Translations under genes and position numbers: made by a program | DNA from: Pseudomonadota bacterium | GTDB taxonomy: Bacteria > Pseudomonadota > Gammaproteobacteria > Burkholderiales > Burkholderiaceae_B | Reading direction: 5' to 3' | DNA: 27,134 bases | Assembly: GCA_023386765.1 (NCBI GenBank) | Contig: JAEWJD010000341.1 | Coordinates: 1 to 27,134 of the forward strand | The notes under the pieces: model-generated | Database searches by the model: none | What the model was told of the DNA's origin: nothing | What the model saw: only the letters and a program-made list of their open reading frames with translations | Shown: positions 1-7,220 of the stretch, piece after piece | How the letters are laid out: each line of letters opens with the position of its first letter | Position numbering within the stretch: position 1 is the stretch's first letter

Positions 1-244
1 CCGACAGGGGCGCCAGCACTTCATCGACCACTTTTTCCATCAGCGTCTGGCGGCTGCCGAACTGGTGCTGCACGGCGCCCAGGGTCACGTCGGCGCCCCG
101 GGCAATCTCCTGCAGGCTGGTCTGCTGAAAGCCGACCTCTTCCAGCAGGCGCATCGCAGATTCGATGATCTTGCGCTGGGTCGTCTGGCTGCGTTCGGAT
201 TGGCTGCGGGGGCGCCTGCCGGCGTGGCCAGGAGAGGAGGGCAT
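1..244 (-). CDS. TetR-family transcriptional regulator, N-terminal part (cut by window edge)
   Basis: Reading the minus strand from the ATG at 244-242 gives about 81 residues with a basic, disordered-looking start (many Arg/Ser) followed by a classical TetR DNA-binding domain. The pieces TTQRKIIESAMRLLEEVGF, then TSLQEIARGADVTLGAVQHQ and FGSRQTLMEKVV, match helices 1 to 4 of the family, with VTLGAVQHQF as the recognition helix segment. The ligand-binding C-terminal half lies to the left of the window, so the inducer cannot be guessed. The ATG at 244 is the first in frame before the domain, but no strong ribosome binding site precedes it and the frame stays open further upstream, so the start is uncertain. 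It is divergent from the oxidoreductase remnant at 326. The domain assignment is firm; the target is unknown. Confidence 0.8.
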   Translation of the reverse strand, partial: MPSSPGHAGRRPRSQSERSQTTQRKIIESAMRLLEEVGFQQTSLQEIARGADVTLGAVQHQFGSRQTLMEKVVDEVLAPLS

Positions 245-325
245 GCTGCGCTTGGGGGAGGGTTGCGGGAGTTCGTTCAAGGGCGCATTGCACCATGCGG
301 GCGGGCATTTGGGAAGCCGCCGTGA

Positions 326-865
326 CGATGGCCGGACGGCACGGACGGCGGGCTGCCGTCTGGTCAGCTGGCGCGGCTGGCTCCGGATGCCTCGATTGCC
401 TTGCTGGAGGCGGGCGTCATCGGTGACAACGCGTCGGGCCGCAATTCCGGTTTCGCGATCGACCTGCCACATGCGCCGGACACCTCGGCCGCACAGACCG
501 CGCAGGGGCTGCGTGCCATCCGGGTCGGGCGGCAGGTGCTCGATACGCTGGGCACGTTGATCGCGGAGCACGGCATCGATTGTGACTGGAGCGCGGCTGG
601 GCGTTACCACGCGGTGGCCAGCGCAAGCATGGTGGGTGCGCTGGATGTCTACGAGGCCAATCTGCGGGCCTGGGGCGAACCTTTCGAACGCTGCGACCGT
701 GGCGCGCTGCGCGAGCGGCTGGGCACGGACTATTGCCACGGTGCCATCTATACGCCGGGCACCTTCCTGATGAACCCGGCGGCGCTCGTGCGCGGCCTGG
801 CGCTGAGCGGCTGGCCGCAAGATACCGGGGCAGGCCGGCAGGCCTGCCCCGGGAGCCGGGTCTAG
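326..865 (+). pseudogene. Remnant of a DAO-family FAD-dependent oxidoreductase (gamma-glutamylputrescine oxidase-like)
   Basis: The frame opens right after a stop (TGA 323-325) and reads LARLAPDASIALLEAG followed by ASGRNSGFAIDLPH. These are the end of the first Rossmann beta-alpha-beta unit and the FAD-contacting segment of the DAO oxidoreductase family. The expected GxGxxG dinucleotide-binding loop and any start codon before it are missing. After MNPAALVRGLA (about 766-801) the match to the family stops, and the frame runs into unrelated residues ending at TAG 863-865, inside the 3' flank of the convergent dehydrogenase gene. Family members have about 400 residues; here about 160 recognisable residues remain. 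Both ends are therefore lost and I call it a pseudogene. The ATG at 295 is in another frame and may be a relic of the old start after a frameshift. Confidence 0.65.
825..852 (-). terminator. Perfect 12-bp hairpin at the 3' end of the hydroxy-acid dehydrogenase gene
   Basis: CCGGGGCAGGCC (825-836) is exactly inverted at 841-852 with a four-base loop (GGCA). It lies 9 bases past the stop codon of the minus-strand gene ending at 862 and inside the decayed plus-strand frame. The bases that follow on the minus strand (TATCTTGC) are only weakly T-rich, so it may act as a 3' stabilising hairpin or a weak intrinsic terminator. Confidence 0.55.
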
Positions 866-2046
866 AGACCCGAGAGCGGGCGTTCGCAGATCTCGGCGCA
901 AAGATCCTTCAGCCGGCCGGGATTCATGGCGTAGGGGTGGTCGATACCCAGCAAGGCCATGTTGCGATGCACTTCCTCGCGCAGCAGATGCAGGGCGTGC
1001 ATCACGCCGTCGGTACCAGCGCAGGCCACCGCGTAGTTGAACGGCCGGCCCGCGAACACGCAGCGCGCGCCCAGGGCAATGGCCTTGAGCACGTCCGAGC
1101 CGCGGCGGATGCCACTGTCCATCATGACCACCAGCCCCGGTGCGGCGGCGACCACCTCGGGCAGCGCGGTCAGTGGCGAGATGGCGCAATCGACCTGCCG
1201 CCCGCCATGGTTGGAGACGATGATGCCGTTGGCCCCGACCTCGGCACAGCGTTCGGCGTCGGCGCCGCTCAGGATGCCTTTGATGATGAGGTCGCCCTGC
1301 CAGGCGTCGCGCGCCTGCCGGATGTGGTCCCAGGTGAAGTTGTCGCGGTTTTTGACGTCTTTCTGCAGAGACTTCGACAGCACCGGGTTGCCGCGGTCGG
1401 CGCGCCAGTTCTCCAGATGCGGCATGCCCTGGGCGACGATGGTGCGCAGAAACGTGCCGAACAGCCAGCGCGGATGGGTCAGGCCCTGGATGGCCAGATC
1501 CAGGTTGGGCCGCAGGGGCGAGGAGAAGCCGTTGCGGATATAGCGGTCGGGACTGACCGAGACGGGGATGTCGACGGTCAGCACCAGTTGGCGATAGCCG
1601 GCCTGCGCGGCACGCGCCAACAGACGCTCGATTTCCTCGCGCGAACCGGGCAGGTAGGCCTGGAACCAGGCGTGCGGCGCGGCCTGGGCGACGGTTTCCA
1701 GGCGCGTGAGCGAGGCGCCGCTCAACACATAGGGCACATTCATCCGCGTGGCGCTCTGGGCCAGCGCCACGTCGCCGCGATAGGCATACATGGCGCCCAA
1801 CCCCACCGGCGAGATGCCGAAGGGGCTGTCGTACTCGTGCCCGAACAACTCGATGCGCTGATGACGGGCCGACACGTCGTTGAGCATCTGCGGCACGAAG
1901 GCGTAGCGGTCGAAGGCGCTGCGGTTGCGCCGCAGCGTGACCTCGTCTTCGGCGCCGTTCTGGATGTAGCTGAACATGGCCCGGGGCAGTTTGCGGCGGG
2001 CGCCGGCCTCGAAATCGTGCAGATTGTGGATACGGGAAAGGCGCAT
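862..2046 (-). CDS. FMN-dependent alpha-hydroxy-acid dehydrogenase (L-lactate/mandelate dehydrogenase type)
   Basis: This 394-residue protein has the full length of the FMN-dependent alpha-hydroxy-acid oxidase/dehydrogenase family, which oxidises L-2-hydroxy acids to 2-keto acids on a TIM barrel. The signature SNHGGRQ (278-284) supplies the catalytic His280 and substrate-binding Arg283. Lys256 in IIKG, Asp310 in MMDSGIRRG and FAGRP (331-335) are the usual FMN phosphate and flavin contacts, and Tyr27 in FSYIQNGAEDE fits the substrate-binding tyrosine. There is no signal peptide. AGGAAG sits about 6 bases before the ATG at 2046. The gene lies 28 bases after the Bug receptor gene (2075-3025) and is probably co-transcribed with it, so the receptor may bind the hydroxy acid or a related carboxylate. 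Lactate, mandelate and glycolate cannot be told apart by eye, so lldD is not assigned. Confidence 0.88.
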   Translation of the reverse strand: MRLSRIHNLHDFEAGARRKLPRAMFSYIQNGAEDEVTLRRNRSAFDRYAFVPQMLNDVSARHQRIELFGHEYDSPFGISPVGLGAMYAYRGDVALAQSATRMNVPYVLSGASLTRLETVAQAAPHAWFQAYLPGSREEIERLLARAAQAGYRQLVLTVDIPVSVSPDRYIRNGFSSPLRPNLDLAIQGLTHPRWLFGTFLRTIVAQGMPHLENWRADRGNPVLSKSLQKDVKNRDNFTWDHIRQARDAWQGDLIIKGILSGADAERCAEVGANGIIVSNHGGRQVDCAISPLTALPEVVAAAPGLVVMMDSGIRRGSDVLKAIALGARCVFAGRPFNYAVACAGTDGVMHALHLLREEVHRNMALLGIDHPYAMNPGRLKDLCAEICERPLSGL

Positions 2047-2074
2047 GAGAACTTCCTGTGAGGCGGCTGGAGGA

Positions 2075-3025
2075 TCAGAGCTTCAGGTTGGCTTTCTGCA
2101 CCACGTCACGCCATTTGTTCTGCTCGGCCACCACGAACTGTTCGAAAGCCTGGCCCGGCAGATACGAGGGGGTGATCCCCACATCCTGGAGCTTCTTCAG
2201 GAACTCCGGCTTGGCGTAGATCTTGGACAGGGCCTGGGTGTAGCGGTCCACCGTGGCGGGCGAGGCACCCTTGGGCAGCCACAGGCCGAACCACGACAGC
2301 ACTTCATAGTCGGGGAAGCCTTGCGAGGCCAGGGCGGGGATCTCGGGCAACTGCGTGCTGGGCGTCTTGGAGGACACGGCCAGGGCGCGCAGCTTGCCGG
2401 CCTGCACCTGGGGCAGCAAGGTGGAGATGTTGTCGAACTGGAAGTCGATGTGCCCGCCGATCAGATCGGTGATGGCCGGGGCGGTGCCGCGATACGGCAC
2501 GTGCGACAGGCGCATGTCGGGATGGATCTGCTTCATCAGCTCGCCCGAAAGATGGGCGGTGGTGCCGCTGCCGGGCGAACCGAAGCTCAGATCCTGCTTG
2601 GCGGCCTTGGCGCGCAGATCGTCGACCGTCTTGATATCGGAAGTGGCGCTGACCACCAGCAGGTTGGGCAGGGCCACGACCCGGGCGATGGGGGTGAAAT
2701 CCTTGGCCGGGTCATAGCCCAGCGATTGATACAGGGCCGGATTGATGGCGTGGGTGCTGATGGTGCCCAGCAGCACGGTGTTGCCGTCAGGGGCCGCCTT
2801 GGCCACGCTGGCCGCACCGATGCCGCCGCCGGCTCCCGGGCGGTTGGCGATGATGACCGGCGTCTTGAGTTCCTCACCCAGCTCCTGGGCCAGCAGGCGG
2901 GCATAGTTGTCGGTGGCGCCGCCGGGCGCGAAGGGTACGACCAGTTCGACCGGGGCGCTGGCCAGGGCCGCAGCGGTAAACGTGCTGGCCGTGGCGGCCA
3001 GGATGAGGCGGATGAAGGGTTTCAT
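2075..3025 (-). CDS. Bug-family (tripartite tricarboxylate) extracytoplasmic solute receptor
   Basis: This 316-residue periplasmic binding protein of the Bug/TctC family is typical of Bordetella and relatives. A signal peptide (MKPFIRLILA through ALA, about 22 residues) is followed by ELVVPFAPGGATDNYARLLA, the ligand-binding N-terminal loop. Next come IIANRPGAGGGIGAASVAKA and the domain-2 pieces SFGSPGSGTTAHL and VPYRG, all in family order. The reading frame extends 24 residues further upstream to 3097, but the ATG at 3025 is the likely start because a GGAGA ribosome site lies 8 to 12 bases before it and the signal peptide begins there. It is followed after 28 bases by the hydroxy-acid dehydrogenase gene. 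Many Bug proteins are orphans without TctAB membrane partners, as here. The ligand is unknown, probably a small carboxylate. Confidence 0.92.
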   Translation of the reverse strand: MKPFIRLILAATASTFTAAALASAPVELVVPFAPGGATDNYARLLAQELGEELKTPVIIANRPGAGGGIGAASVAKAAPDGNTVLLGTISTHAINPALYQSLGYDPAKDFTPIARVVALPNLLVVSATSDIKTVDDLRAKAAKQDLSFGSPGSGTTAHLSGELMKQIHPDMRLSHVPYRGTAPAITDLIGGHIDFQFDNISTLLPQVQAGKLRALAVSSKTPSTQLPEIPALASQGFPDYEVLSWFGLWLPKGASPATVDRYTQALSKIYAKPEFLKKLQDVGITPSYLPGQAFEQFVVAEQNKWRDVVQKANLKL

Positions 3026-3085
3026 GCTGCTTGTCTCCAGCGGGATACTGACGGGCGGACCGCCGTTCCCTTGTCGTTGTGAGTG

Positions 3086-3124
3086 AAAAAAAAGCAACGG
3101 GCCGGGTGTTGTCCGCCCGGCCCG
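3086..3124 (-). terminator. Intrinsic terminator between the GntR gene and the Bug gene
   Basis: CGGGCCGGG (3098-3106) pairs perfectly with 3116-3124 across a nine-base loop. On the minus strand the hairpin is followed by TTGC and then eight T (A-run at 3086-3093 on the plus strand). It lies about 150 bases beyond the GntR stop and about 60 bases before the Bug start. It can end the regulator transcript, or act as a leader terminator if the Bug promoter lies upstream of it. Confidence 0.8.
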
Positions 3125-3273
3125 GGAAATCAGTCGACGCCGGTGCGCGGCAGGCGGACAGGGCCGGCCGGCAGGGGGATCGGGAAAATCGTGCTGTGCT
3201 GCCGGCTGTCCGGAGGAAAGCGACCCGGGTTTCGGGCCTTGAGAAAGGACAGGGCGGTCATGGGTGTGCGGCT

Positions 3274-3951
3274 TCAGGCAGAGGCAGGCGGGGCGGCCAT
3301 GGACTGGCGCAGGGCCCGGGCCAGCGAGCGGACATGCGCGCGGGCCAGCTGGCCGGCCTGCTCGGCATCGCGCCGGTCGATGGCGTCGATGATGGCCAGG
3401 TGCTCGCGCAGCGAGTCTTCGCGGCGATGCAGGCGCGCGATGGTCTGGCGCTGGCGGCTGGTTTGCAGGTGGCCGAAGGACTCCCAGATGCGGGCCAGCA
3501 TGCCGTTGGCGCTCAGGCGCATGATGGCGCTGTGAAACCGCACATTGGCCTGGGCGTAGGCGGCGTGGGAGTCCGCCGGTTCGCCGGCGGCCTGAAAGGG
3601 GGCGAACAGGGCGCGCAGCTCCTCGACGTCACGCTTGGTGGCGTTGAGGGCGGCCTCGTAGGTGGCCAGGCCTTCCAGTTGCTCGCGGATCTGCACCCAC
3701 TCCAGGTATTCCGCGTCGGTCACCGGCATGAGCAGGGCACCGCGCCCCGGGCGCAATTGCACCATGCCCACGCCCTGCAGGCGGATCAATGCCTCGCGTA
3801 CCGGAGTCCGGCTGACGCCCAATTGTTCGGCCAGCGCTTCTTCGCGCACCCGCAAGGGTTCGGTCAGGCCTTCGCGCAACTGTTGGAGGTGGGCGTTGAC
3901 GGCTTCGAAGACGCTTTGGGGCGCCGCAGGCGGATTCTGGGATTTGGGCAC
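3274..3951 (-). CDS. GntR-family regulator with FCD ligand-binding domain
   Basis: A winged helix-turn-helix near the N-terminus (LRVREEALAEQLGVSRTPVR, then EALIRLQGVGMVQL and the wing RPGRGALLMPV) is followed by an all-helical FCD domain. The FCD features are the start YLEWVQIREQLEG and candidate metal/ligand histidines in NVRFHSAIMRLS, REHLAIIDAI and RAHVRSL. FCD regulators usually sense small organic acids and act as repressors relieved by ligand. No ATG precedes the helix-turn-helix, so the start is GTG at 3951 (225 residues) or TTG at 3984 (236 residues). I prefer GTG because the TTG lies inside the perfect palindrome at 3975-3984, which would make a good operator. Neither start has a clear ribosome site. 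It is upstream of and codirectional with the Bug and hydroxy-acid dehydrogenase genes, which it may control. Confidence 0.85.
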   Translation of the reverse strand: MPKSQNPPAAPQSVFEAVNAHLQQLREGLTEPLRVREEALAEQLGVSRTPVREALIRLQGVGMVQLRPGRGALLMPVTDAEYLEWVQIREQLEGLATYEAALNATKRDVEELRALFAPFQAAGEPADSHAAYAQANVRFHSAIMRLSANGMLARIWESFGHLQTSRQRQTIARLHRREDSLREHLAIIDAIDRRDAEQAGQLARAHVRSLARALRQSMAAPPASA

Positions 3952-3974
3952 TGCTTTATATACAGGAACGAGTC

Positions 3975-3984
3975 TTGTATACAA
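3975..3984. promoter_or_regulatory. Perfect palindrome, candidate GntR/FCD operator
   Basis: TTGTATACAA reads identically on both strands and is AT-rich against a GC-rich background. A second similar half (TATATACAGG) lies at about 3956-3965. Short GTATAC-centred palindromes are the usual operator form for FCD-type GntR proteins, and this one sits immediately upstream of the proposed GTG start of such a gene, so autoregulation is the simple reading. Confidence 0.5.
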
Positions 3985-4047
3985 TGATAGCAGGGACCCG
4001 TCCCCATAGGCATACCGGGAAAACCCGTTCCGGCGCGGCCAGCCGTG

Positions 4048-4833
4048 TCAGGGCAGGAAAAGCGGGTCGGTTTTTCCATTGATCTTGGCGCAGGCATACA
4101 GCGTATCCATGTCCAGGATGGTCATGCCGCCATAATGGGTCCGCAGCACGCCGGCGCGTGCCAGGCGCGCCAGCGCCGCGTTGCAGCGCTGGCGCGAGAC
4201 GCCGCACAGGCTGGCGATTTCGTCCTGGGTGAGCTTGAGCCGGCCCGGGGTGACCGAGTGCCGGGTCGCATTGGCCTGCGCCAGCACCGCGCGCGCCACC
4301 GTGGTGTCCACGTCCAGCAGGACGTTGCCGGTATAGGAGCCCATCAGCCAGTTCACGCGCTCGGCCAGATGGTTCATGAGCGCCTTGGTGAAGGCGATGT
4401 TGTGATCCCAGAGCCGTTCGCAGGTTTCCCGCGGCAGCATGACAAGCCGGCTGGGGCGCAGGGCGATGACTTCATATTCATAGCGCGCGCCCCGGATCAT
4501 GGTGGCTTCGCCGAACCAGCTGCCGGTACTGAAACCGGCCAGGGTCAGGGTTTTGCCGTCGGCGCCCCGGCAGGACCATTTCACCAGGCCATCGACCACG
4601 CCGTACCAGCCGGGGGAGCGCACACCTACCCGGAACAGATACTCACCGGTCGCCAGGTTGACGGTGCGCAGTTCGTCGCGCACGACCCGGCGTTCGTGTT
4701 CGGGCAGGCTCTGGAACCAAGGCACCACATTGAGCATCGTGTCTATCGGGCAGGGCGCAGGGCGGCGCCGCATCCGCCCGGCATCGGAACCGTGGCCGTT
4801 GCCTGAGCCCTGATCGACTGGACCTGCTTGCAT
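4048..4833 (-). CDS. Crp/Fnr-family transcriptional regulator
   Basis: This is a 261-residue regulator with a cyclic-nucleotide-binding-type beta-roll (about 35-150, including VDGLVKWSCRGADGK and GSWFGEATMI) and a dimer helix. A C-terminal helix-turn-helix follows at about 201-224 (LTQDEIASLCGVSRQRCNAA). The N-terminal cysteine cluster of true FNR is absent, with a single Cys at 28, so oxygen sensing by a 4Fe-4S cluster is not expected. The frame is open for another 70 residues upstream, but ATG 4833 is chosen because an AGGGAGG ribosome site lies directly before it and the extension covers the divergent promoter region. It is divergent from the substrate-binding protein gene at 4982 with 148 bases between them, so it probably regulates that operon. 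The effector is unknown. Confidence 0.9.
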   Translation of the reverse strand: MQAGPVDQGSGNGHGSDAGRMRRRPAPCPIDTMLNVVPWFQSLPEHERRVVRDELRTVNLATGEYLFRVGVRSPGWYGVVDGLVKWSCRGADGKTLTLAGFSTGSWFGEATMIRGARYEYEVIALRPSRLVMLPRETCERLWDHNIAFTKALMNHLAERVNWLMGSYTGNVLLDVDTTVARAVLAQANATRHSVTPGRLKLTQDEIASLCGVSRQRCNAALARLARAGVLRTHYGGMTILDMDTLYACAKINGKTDPLFLP

Positions 4834-4981
4834 ATACCTCCCTATAGACCGACTGACCGGGCGTCCTGCGCCCAGGTAAACCCTAGGCGGCATTGTCACC
4901 GTGATGACTGATCTGACCGCCGGCGCGTCCCAGAATAAAGCAGCCCCTCGCGGGGCGAAAAAACCATAAGAGGAGACTGGG

Positions 4982-6202
4982 ATGTTGTCAATGTCACGCG
5001 CCGCATCGGGCGCCGCTGTCGCCTGCGCCGCGATTATGTCCACGCTGGGTGCCAGCGCTCAGGCGCAGATTTCGAATGATGTTATCCGTATCGGCTTCAT
5101 CACGGATATGTCAGGTGTGTATTCCGGTCCGGACGGCCCAGGCGGAATCGAAGCCATCAAGATGGCCATCGAGGAAATGGGCGGTGAAATCAATGGCAAG
5201 AAAATCGAACTGCTGACGGCCGACCACCAGAACAAGGCCGACGTCGCCTCGGCCAAGGCGCGCGAATGGTTCGACCAGCAGAACCTGGACATGCTGATCG
5301 GCGGAACCAACTCCAGCACGGCGCTGGCGATGTCCAAGATCGCGGCCGAGAAGAAAAAGCCCATCATCGTGGTCGGGGCCGGTGCGCCGGCGCTCACCAA
5401 CGAGCAATGCACGCCCTATACCCTGAACTATGCCTATGACACCGTTGCCCAGGCCCGTGGCACCGGCGCGGCGGTGCTCAAGGCAGGCGGCAAGAACTGG
5501 TACTTCCTGACCGCCGACTATGCCTTCGGCCATGCCCTGCAGGCCGACACCACCAAGGTCGTCACCGAAGGCGGCGGCAAGGTACTGGGGTCGGTCAAGC
5601 ATCCGCTGTCGGCCAATGACTTCTCGTCTTTCATGCTGCAGGCCCAGGCCAGCAAGGCCGACATCCTGGCCCTGGCCAATGCCAGCGCCGATACCATCAA
5701 CGCCATCAAGGCCGCCAACGAATTCGGCGTGACGCCTGGCATGCAGCTGGCCGGGATGATCATGTTCATCAATGACATCCACGCCGTCGGGTTGCCGTCA
5801 GCCAAGGGCATGTATCTGACCGACAGCTGGTACTGGAACACCAACGACGAGAGCCGCGCCTGGGCGCGCAAGTTCTATGAGCGCCGTGGCTCCATGCCGT
5901 CGTCGGTGCAGGCGGCCGACTATTCGGCGGCGCTGCAGTACCTGCGCGCGGTCAAGGCCACCGGCACGGATGACGCCGATACGGTGCTGAACTATTTGCG
6001 CAGCAACAAGCTCAACGACGCCTATATCAAGGATGGCGTGGTGCGTCCGGATGGCCGCGTGGTGCATGACATGTACCTGCTGAAGGTCAAGTCGCCGGAG
6101 GAGTCCAAGGAACCCTGGGACTATTTCGATGTGGTCCAGGTGATCGACGGCAACCAGGCCTTCACCACCAAGGAAGAGAGCCGCTGCGCTCTCTGGAAAT
6201 AA
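4982..6202 (+). CDS. ABC transporter substrate-binding protein (branched-chain amino acid/amide type)
   Basis: This is a 406-residue periplasmic type-I binding protein of the Leu/Ile/Val (LivJ/amide) class. A signal peptide ends near ASAQA (residues 24-28). The mature part begins NDVIRIGFITDMSGVYSGPDG, the standard first strand and ligand loop, then GGEINGKKIELLTADHQNKA and IGGTNSSTALAMSKIAAEKK. The hinge and second-lobe pieces NWYFLTADYAFGHAL and GSVKHPLSANDFSSFMLQAQ follow, and MYLTDSWYWN and GSMPSSVQAADYSAALQYLR are also typical. AGAGGAG lies about 8 bases before the ATG. No permease or ATPase genes follow, so it either shares membrane components encoded elsewhere or serves as a dedicated receptor. 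It leads a probable operon with the BKACE and SDR genes. Confidence 0.93.
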   Translation: MLSMSRAASGAAVACAAIMSTLGASAQAQISNDVIRIGFITDMSGVYSGPDGPGGIEAIKMAIEEMGGEINGKKIELLTADHQNKADVASAKAREWFDQQNLDMLIGGTNSSTALAMSKIAAEKKKPIIVVGAGAPALTNEQCTPYTLNYAYDTVAQARGTGAAVLKAGGKNWYFLTADYAFGHALQADTTKVVTEGGGKVLGSVKHPLSANDFSSFMLQAQASKADILALANASADTINAIKAANEFGVTPGMQLAGMIMFINDIHAVGLPSAKGMYLTDSWYWNTNDESRAWARKFYERRGSMPSSVQAADYSAALQYLRAVKATGTDDADTVLNYLRSNKLNDAYIKDGVVRPDGRVVHDMYLLKVKSPEESKEPWDYFDVVQVIDGNQAFTTKEESRCALWK

Positions 6203-6229
6203 ACCGGCGGCGCCTGCCGAGGTTTTTCA

Positions 6230-6252
6230 GGGCCCGGCCGCAGGCCGGGCCC
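6230..6252 (+). terminator. Perfect hairpin between the binding-protein and BKACE genes
   Basis: GGGCCCGGCC (6230-6239) is inverted exactly at 6243-6252 with a three-base loop. Only weak T content follows (ACTGTTCG), so full termination is unlikely. In this position it probably protects the abundant binding-protein message or partly attenuates the two enzyme genes downstream. Confidence 0.5.
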
Positions 6253-6281
6253 ACTGTTCGAATGCCATTACGAGGATGCTC

Positions 6282-7196
6282 ATGGCCAAGCGTAAAGTGA
6301 TCGTGACCATTGCCCCGACCGGTGGGGTGGCCTTCAAGTCCCAAAGCCCGCATCTGCCGACGCAGCCGGCAGAGATTGCCGAGGATGTCTACCGTTGCTT
6401 CAATGCCGGTGCCAGCGTGGTGGCCCTGCATGCACGCCGTCCCGATGATGGCGCAACCTGCGACGCCTCGGTCTACCGTGAAATGAACCGCCTGATCCGC
6501 GACCGCTGCGACATCGTGCTCAACAACTCGACCGGCGGCGGCGTGCATGGCGACATGATCAAGGAAACCTCGCCCGGCACCTGGGAAATCCTCTGGGAGG
6601 AGCGCATCAAGGGCATGGATGCCGGCGCCGAGATGTGCACCCTGGACGCCACCACCCTGAACCTGTCGTTCGAGGGGCGCGACTACCTGATGAACACGCC
6701 GCTGAGCAAGGCCCGCCAACTGGCCGAGGGCATGAAGGCGCGCGGCATCAAGCCCGAGTGGGAGGTCTTCAGCCCCACCCATATCCTGCAGGACACCACC
6801 ACGCTCATCAATGAGGGCCTGGACGAGGGGCCGCACTTCATCAACCTGGTGCTCAACGTGCACCGCAATTTCCAGAACGCCATGCCGTTCTCGCAGCGCA
6901 ATCTGCAGATGATGGTCGACATGCTGCCCAAGAACAGCGTGTTCTGCGTCAGCGGTATCGGCCCCTCGCAGCTGGAAGCCAATATCGGCGCGCTGCTGCT
7001 GGGCGGCCATGCCCGCGTCGGCCTGGAGGACAACCTCTACTACCGTCAGGGCGAGCTGGCCACCAACGTGCAGCTGACCGAACGCATCGTGCGCATCATC
7101 CGCGAAATGGATATGGAGCCGGCTACGCCCGCCGAGGCGCGCGAGATCCTGGGGCTGCCGCTCAAGAGCGGGATCCGTCCCGAGTTCGCCGTCTGA
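6282..7196 (+). CDS. BKACE-family protein (DUF849, beta-keto acid cleavage enzyme)
   Basis: This 304-residue TIM-barrel protein belongs to the 3-keto-5-aminohexanoate cleavage enzyme (BKACE/DUF849) family, whose zinc-dependent members condense a beta-keto acid with acetyl-CoA and split it into acetoacetate and a new CoA ester. The start RKVIVTIAPTGG, the strand GASVVALHARRPDDG, LNNSTGGGVHGD and CVSGIGPSQLEANIGALLL match family order, and LGGHARVGLEDNLY is the typical C-terminal segment. I choose ATG 6282 over 6276 because GAGG is then 6 bases away and MAKRKVIV fits family starts. The usual H-x-H zinc pair reads A-L-H here (residues 48-50), so one metal ligand appears replaced. It sits between the binding protein and an SDR dehydrogenase, which could supply its beta-keto substrate. 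Confidence 0.88.
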   Translation: MAKRKVIVTIAPTGGVAFKSQSPHLPTQPAEIAEDVYRCFNAGASVVALHARRPDDGATCDASVYREMNRLIRDRCDIVLNNSTGGGVHGDMIKETSPGTWEILWEERIKGMDAGAEMCTLDATTLNLSFEGRDYLMNTPLSKARQLAEGMKARGIKPEWEVFSPTHILQDTTTLINEGLDEGPHFINLVLNVHRNFQNAMPFSQRNLQMMVDMLPKNSVFCVSGIGPSQLEANIGALLLGGHARVGLEDNLYYRQGELATNVQLTERIVRIIREMDMEPATPAEAREILGLPLKSGIRPEFAV

Positions 7197-7220
7197 TCCG
7201 CCGCACCGGAGAACATGAGC

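Noticed and set aside
733..3082. Plus-strand frames of 442 and 368 codons opposite the dehydrogenase and Bug genes
   Set aside because: Low-complexity Gly/His/Val-rich translations; the opposite strand has complete family signatures, ribosome sites and a signal peptide.
3079..3987. Plus-strand frame of 302 codons opposite the GntR gene
   Set aside because: It is a shadow of the regulator, whose helix-turn-helix and FCD segments are clear on the minus strand.
4896..4904. TCACCGTGA palindrome as a Crp/Fnr site between the divergent genes
   Set aside because: It is too short and lacks the TGTGA-N6-TCACA or TTGAT-N4-ATCAA layout, so I cannot support it as an operator.
4943..4956. GCCCC/GGGGC hairpin in the leader of the binding-protein gene
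   Set aside because: A five-base stem followed by A's; no terminator tract and no riboswitch-like structure around it.
4834..5043. N-terminal extension of the Crp/Fnr protein by 70 residues
   Set aside because: It would run through the divergent promoter region, and the ATG at 4833 has a near-perfect ribosome binding site.
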